From Acidimicrobiia bacterium (GTDB lineage Bacteria; Actinomycetota; Acidimicrobiia; UBA5794; UBA11373): a stretch of DNA of 7,385 bases. The DNA lies in contig JALOLI010000115.1 of assembly GCA_025456165.1 (NCBI GenBank), positions 1 to 7,385 on the forward strand. The letters run 5' to 3'. Position numbers and translations under genes: made by a program. The notes beneath the pieces were generated by a model. It saw nothing but the letters and a program-made list of their open reading frames with translations, was not told the DNA's origin and did not search any database. Below, piece after piece: positions 6,901 to 7,385 of this stretch; positions within the stretch are counted from its first letter, which is position 1, and each line of letters begins with the position of its first letter.

Positions 6901-7304
6901 TGCAGGGCGTGGATCAGCACCCAGGCTCGCAGGTACTCGTCGAAGGACTGGTACATGCGCAGTTCCTGGGACCACTCGACGTTGTAGCCCTCGTCCTGCA
7001 TGTCGATGCAGGGCTTGTTCACGTCGAGGCGGTCGAGGGTCTGCACCGTCTTCAGTTCGATGAAGCGGGCCCCGCAGAGCCAGGCCACCACGATGTTCTG
7101 CGCCATCTGGGTGTGCGGCCCGGCGGCCGGTCCGAAGGGCGTCTCGAGGGAGTGGCCGTAGGCCGCGCTCCGGAACCGGTCTGCCGCCCGCGGAGTGAAG
7201 AACAGCTCCCGGGGGATGCCGAAGATCGATTCCTTCGCCTCCAGTTCGCCGAACACCCACGCGCTCAGGCCTTCCATCGAGATGGGGTGGAAGCGGTCCG
7301 ACAC
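3948..7304 (-). CDS. ygfK: YgfK-family flavin/iron-sulfur oxidoreductase (putative selenate reductase subunit YgfK-like)
   Basis: 1118 residues, GTG start, somewhat longer than E. coli YgfK (about 1030). Domains in order: a dihydroorotate/dihydropyrimidine-dehydrogenase-like TIM barrel (about 1-430) with the YgfK signatures FGPAAGPHTQMAQN (57-70), RFIELKTVQ (80-88), KPCID (97-101), STMHGCPP (209-216), NPTLLG (239-244) and LLKSGGYLRL (374-383); a GltD-like cysteine domain (C457, C462, C466 and C505, C509, C513) expected to bind [4Fe-4S]; an FAD site GAGPAG (555-560) with ERH after the second strand; an NAD(P)H site GAGDTA (686-691); a second FAD motif PGVYAAGDV (824-832); and a ferredoxin-like tail with CLDCDRFCSICVGVCP (917-932) and CNECGNCATFCP (981-992). 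Known: the family is cytoplasmic and in other bacteria clusters with xanthine-dehydrogenase-like hydroxylases, SsnA and hydantoinase genes for purine catabolism; its exact reaction is not settled. Inferred: electron transfer between NAD(P)H, FMN and a partner substrate or protein. All key motifs are intact. It follows another gene by 12 nt and is probably co-transcribed with it. Confidence 0.93.
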   Translation of the reverse strand: MSDRFHPISMEGLSAWVFGELEAKESIFGIPRELFFTPRAADRFRSAAYGHSLETPFGPAAGPHTQMAQNIVVAWLCGARFIELKTVQTLDRLDVNKPCIDMQDEGYNVEWSQELRMYQSFDEYLRAWVLIHALHRRLGFPGDRPGMVFNMSVGYDLAGILKPNVQWYLDTMRDASAYLPGHVEVVARHFPEVGEVPIPADLSDNVTLSTMHGCPPGEIERIAGYLLTERGLHTAVKCNPTLLGPEKVRGIINGDLGYGDVVVPDAAFGHDLKWEDAAPMFRRLQEAAAARGLHFGLKLSNTLEVENWRTVFPGDSMMYLSGRPLHALTANLALLLAEEFRGGMPLSFAGGADCFNAPELLACGLRPVTVCSDLLKSGGYLRLLQYLEEAEAAMATVGAADLDDFARRVAGADDTAAAHLANLRRYAGGVSGERRYRKDAFDTGRSKTTRSLGLFDCIEAPCTDECPVDQDVPQYMAAVRQGLFADAVAITRRDNPLASILGHVCDHLCEHACIRTHYDEPLAIREMKRFIMAREGTPEVGERAPAREQKVAIIGAGPAGLAAARMLGQAGFGVTVFERHPYAGGMVGGAIPAYRLPQERIDADLAGLGALGVLVDYGKEAGRDFTLSSLREQGFGPILVAVGAQVAKRLGIPGEEADGVLDGIAFLRSVREGRPLSIGERVAVVGAGDTAMDCARTARRLGAEVTIVYRRTIDQMPADRDEVRAMLEEGVAVAELTLPVRLRAADGHLAGVVCTRTEYRGQRDAGGRKVPVAVEGSEFEMPFDTLLLAVSQHAVFGFFDAGEPELTRGGYLACDPETLETSLPGVYAAGDVAAPGPASIVRAAAGGKRAAAAIIAGERPPKAPHRPPEDVPGLLRRRAHREWRVPVRHTPLALRAGFAETVYTYTDEEARAEAARCLDCDRFCSICVGVCPNLAIFTYPSEPLSIGLPSLRVEGGRVVAGAIAPFRVEQRLQVAVLTDFCNECGNCATFCPTAGAPYRDKPRLYLDRADFEAQQDNALRILGATAIETRAGGETHRVETGASLTCTGPRAVVRLDPVTWEVLEADAAPGATDGEVPLAAYAAAYALLVSLQAALPFLPEPAVAGAAGTFVRHPGYEE

Positions 7305-7309
7305 CTCAG

Positions 7310-7315
7310 CCTCCT
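7310..7315 (-). promoter_or_regulatory. Ribosome-binding site that fixes the GTG start of ygfK
   Basis: A full AGGAGG lies 5 nt before the GTG at 7304. The next in-frame ATG (codon 10) has no such site and would remove part of the conserved N-terminus, so the GTG is the start. The site sits inside the 12-nt gap after the upstream stop codon, consistent with translation of a polycistronic message. Confidence 0.8.
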
Positions 7316-7316
7316 C

Positions 7317-7385
7317 TCACAGCCGGGCGTGGAGCCGGGCCGCCTGCTCGCGGGCCTTGGCCCGCACCTCGGCGGCGTCCACCCG
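7317..7385 (-). CDS. C-terminal end of an unidentified protein upstream of ygfK (partial)
   Basis: Only the last 22 codons and a TGA are in the window. They read RVDAAEVRAKAREQAARLHARL, an amphipathic, charge-rich helix. The frame is open to the window edge, and its stop lies 12 nt before the ygfK start, with the ygfK ribosome-binding site in between; tight operon spacing is the main evidence that this is a real gene end. Similar helical tails (VD-x-x-x-...-A-x-x-A-A-R-L) close many amidohydrolases of the SsnA/TrzA type, which would suit a ygfK partner. The fragment is too short to identify the protein, and that suggestion is a guess. Confidence 0.55.
   Translation of the reverse strand, partial: RVDAAEVRAKAREQAARLHARL

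Noticed and set aside
5572..7260. A 562-codon minus-strand open frame inside ygfK
   Set aside because: It runs in another frame of the same DNA, is rich in Arg/Gly/Pro without domain motifs, while the ygfK frame carries clear conserved motifs throughout.

Overview
The window is GC-rich throughout, and every gene I can support lies on the minus strand. The source looks like a high-GC bacterium, most plausibly a member of the Actinomycetota resembling Acidimicrobiia. Three things suggest this: the base composition, TANNNT boxes placed for leaderless or nearly leaderless transcription, and secreted L,D-transpeptidases fused to DxDGDG-type repeats. This lineage call is inference from composition and protein style, not a database result.

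In transcription order (right to left) the window opens with the last 22 codons of an unidentified gene (7317-7385). After 12 nt comes a 1118-residue flavin/iron-sulfur oxidoreductase of the YgfK family (3948-7304), with a strong AGGAGG ribosome-binding site and a GTG start. YgfK proteins join a dihydroorotate-dehydrogenase-like barrel to a glutamate-synthase small-subunit-like FAD/NAD(P)H module and a ferredoxin tail. In other bacteria they sit in purine-catabolism clusters with molybdenum hydroxylases. The gene is followed by tandem hairpins and a hairpin-rich non-coding stretch of about 490 nt (3460-3947).

Next is a tandem pair of paralogous secreted L,D-transpeptidase genes. The upstream copy (2109-3459) is broken. 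Compared with its neighbour it has lost almost exactly the peptidoglycan-binding domain, and the loss is out of frame, so the signal/repeat half and the catalytic half lie in different frames. The downstream copy (548-2053) is intact: signal peptide, four DxDGDG repeats, peptidoglycan-binding domain, and a YkuD domain with HG...SHGCVR. Both copies have a TANNNT box in the same GCGCTA context just before the start codon.

The last gene, cut by the window edge (1-396), is a lipoprotein whose mature part begins with a thioredoxin-like domain very like the N-terminus of NHLRC2-type proteins (CINC active site).

Functionally there are two modules: a cytoplasmic redox operon (unknown gene plus ygfK), and a cell-envelope module (two L,D-transpeptidases plus an extracytoplasmic thioredoxin-like lipoprotein). 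I see no transfer RNA, ribosomal RNA, CRISPR array, insertion sequence or plus-strand gene. The most unusual items are the domain-precise out-of-frame deletion in one transpeptidase, the conserved cysteine pair in both catalytic domains next to a thiol-redox lipoprotein, and the structured intergenic region.
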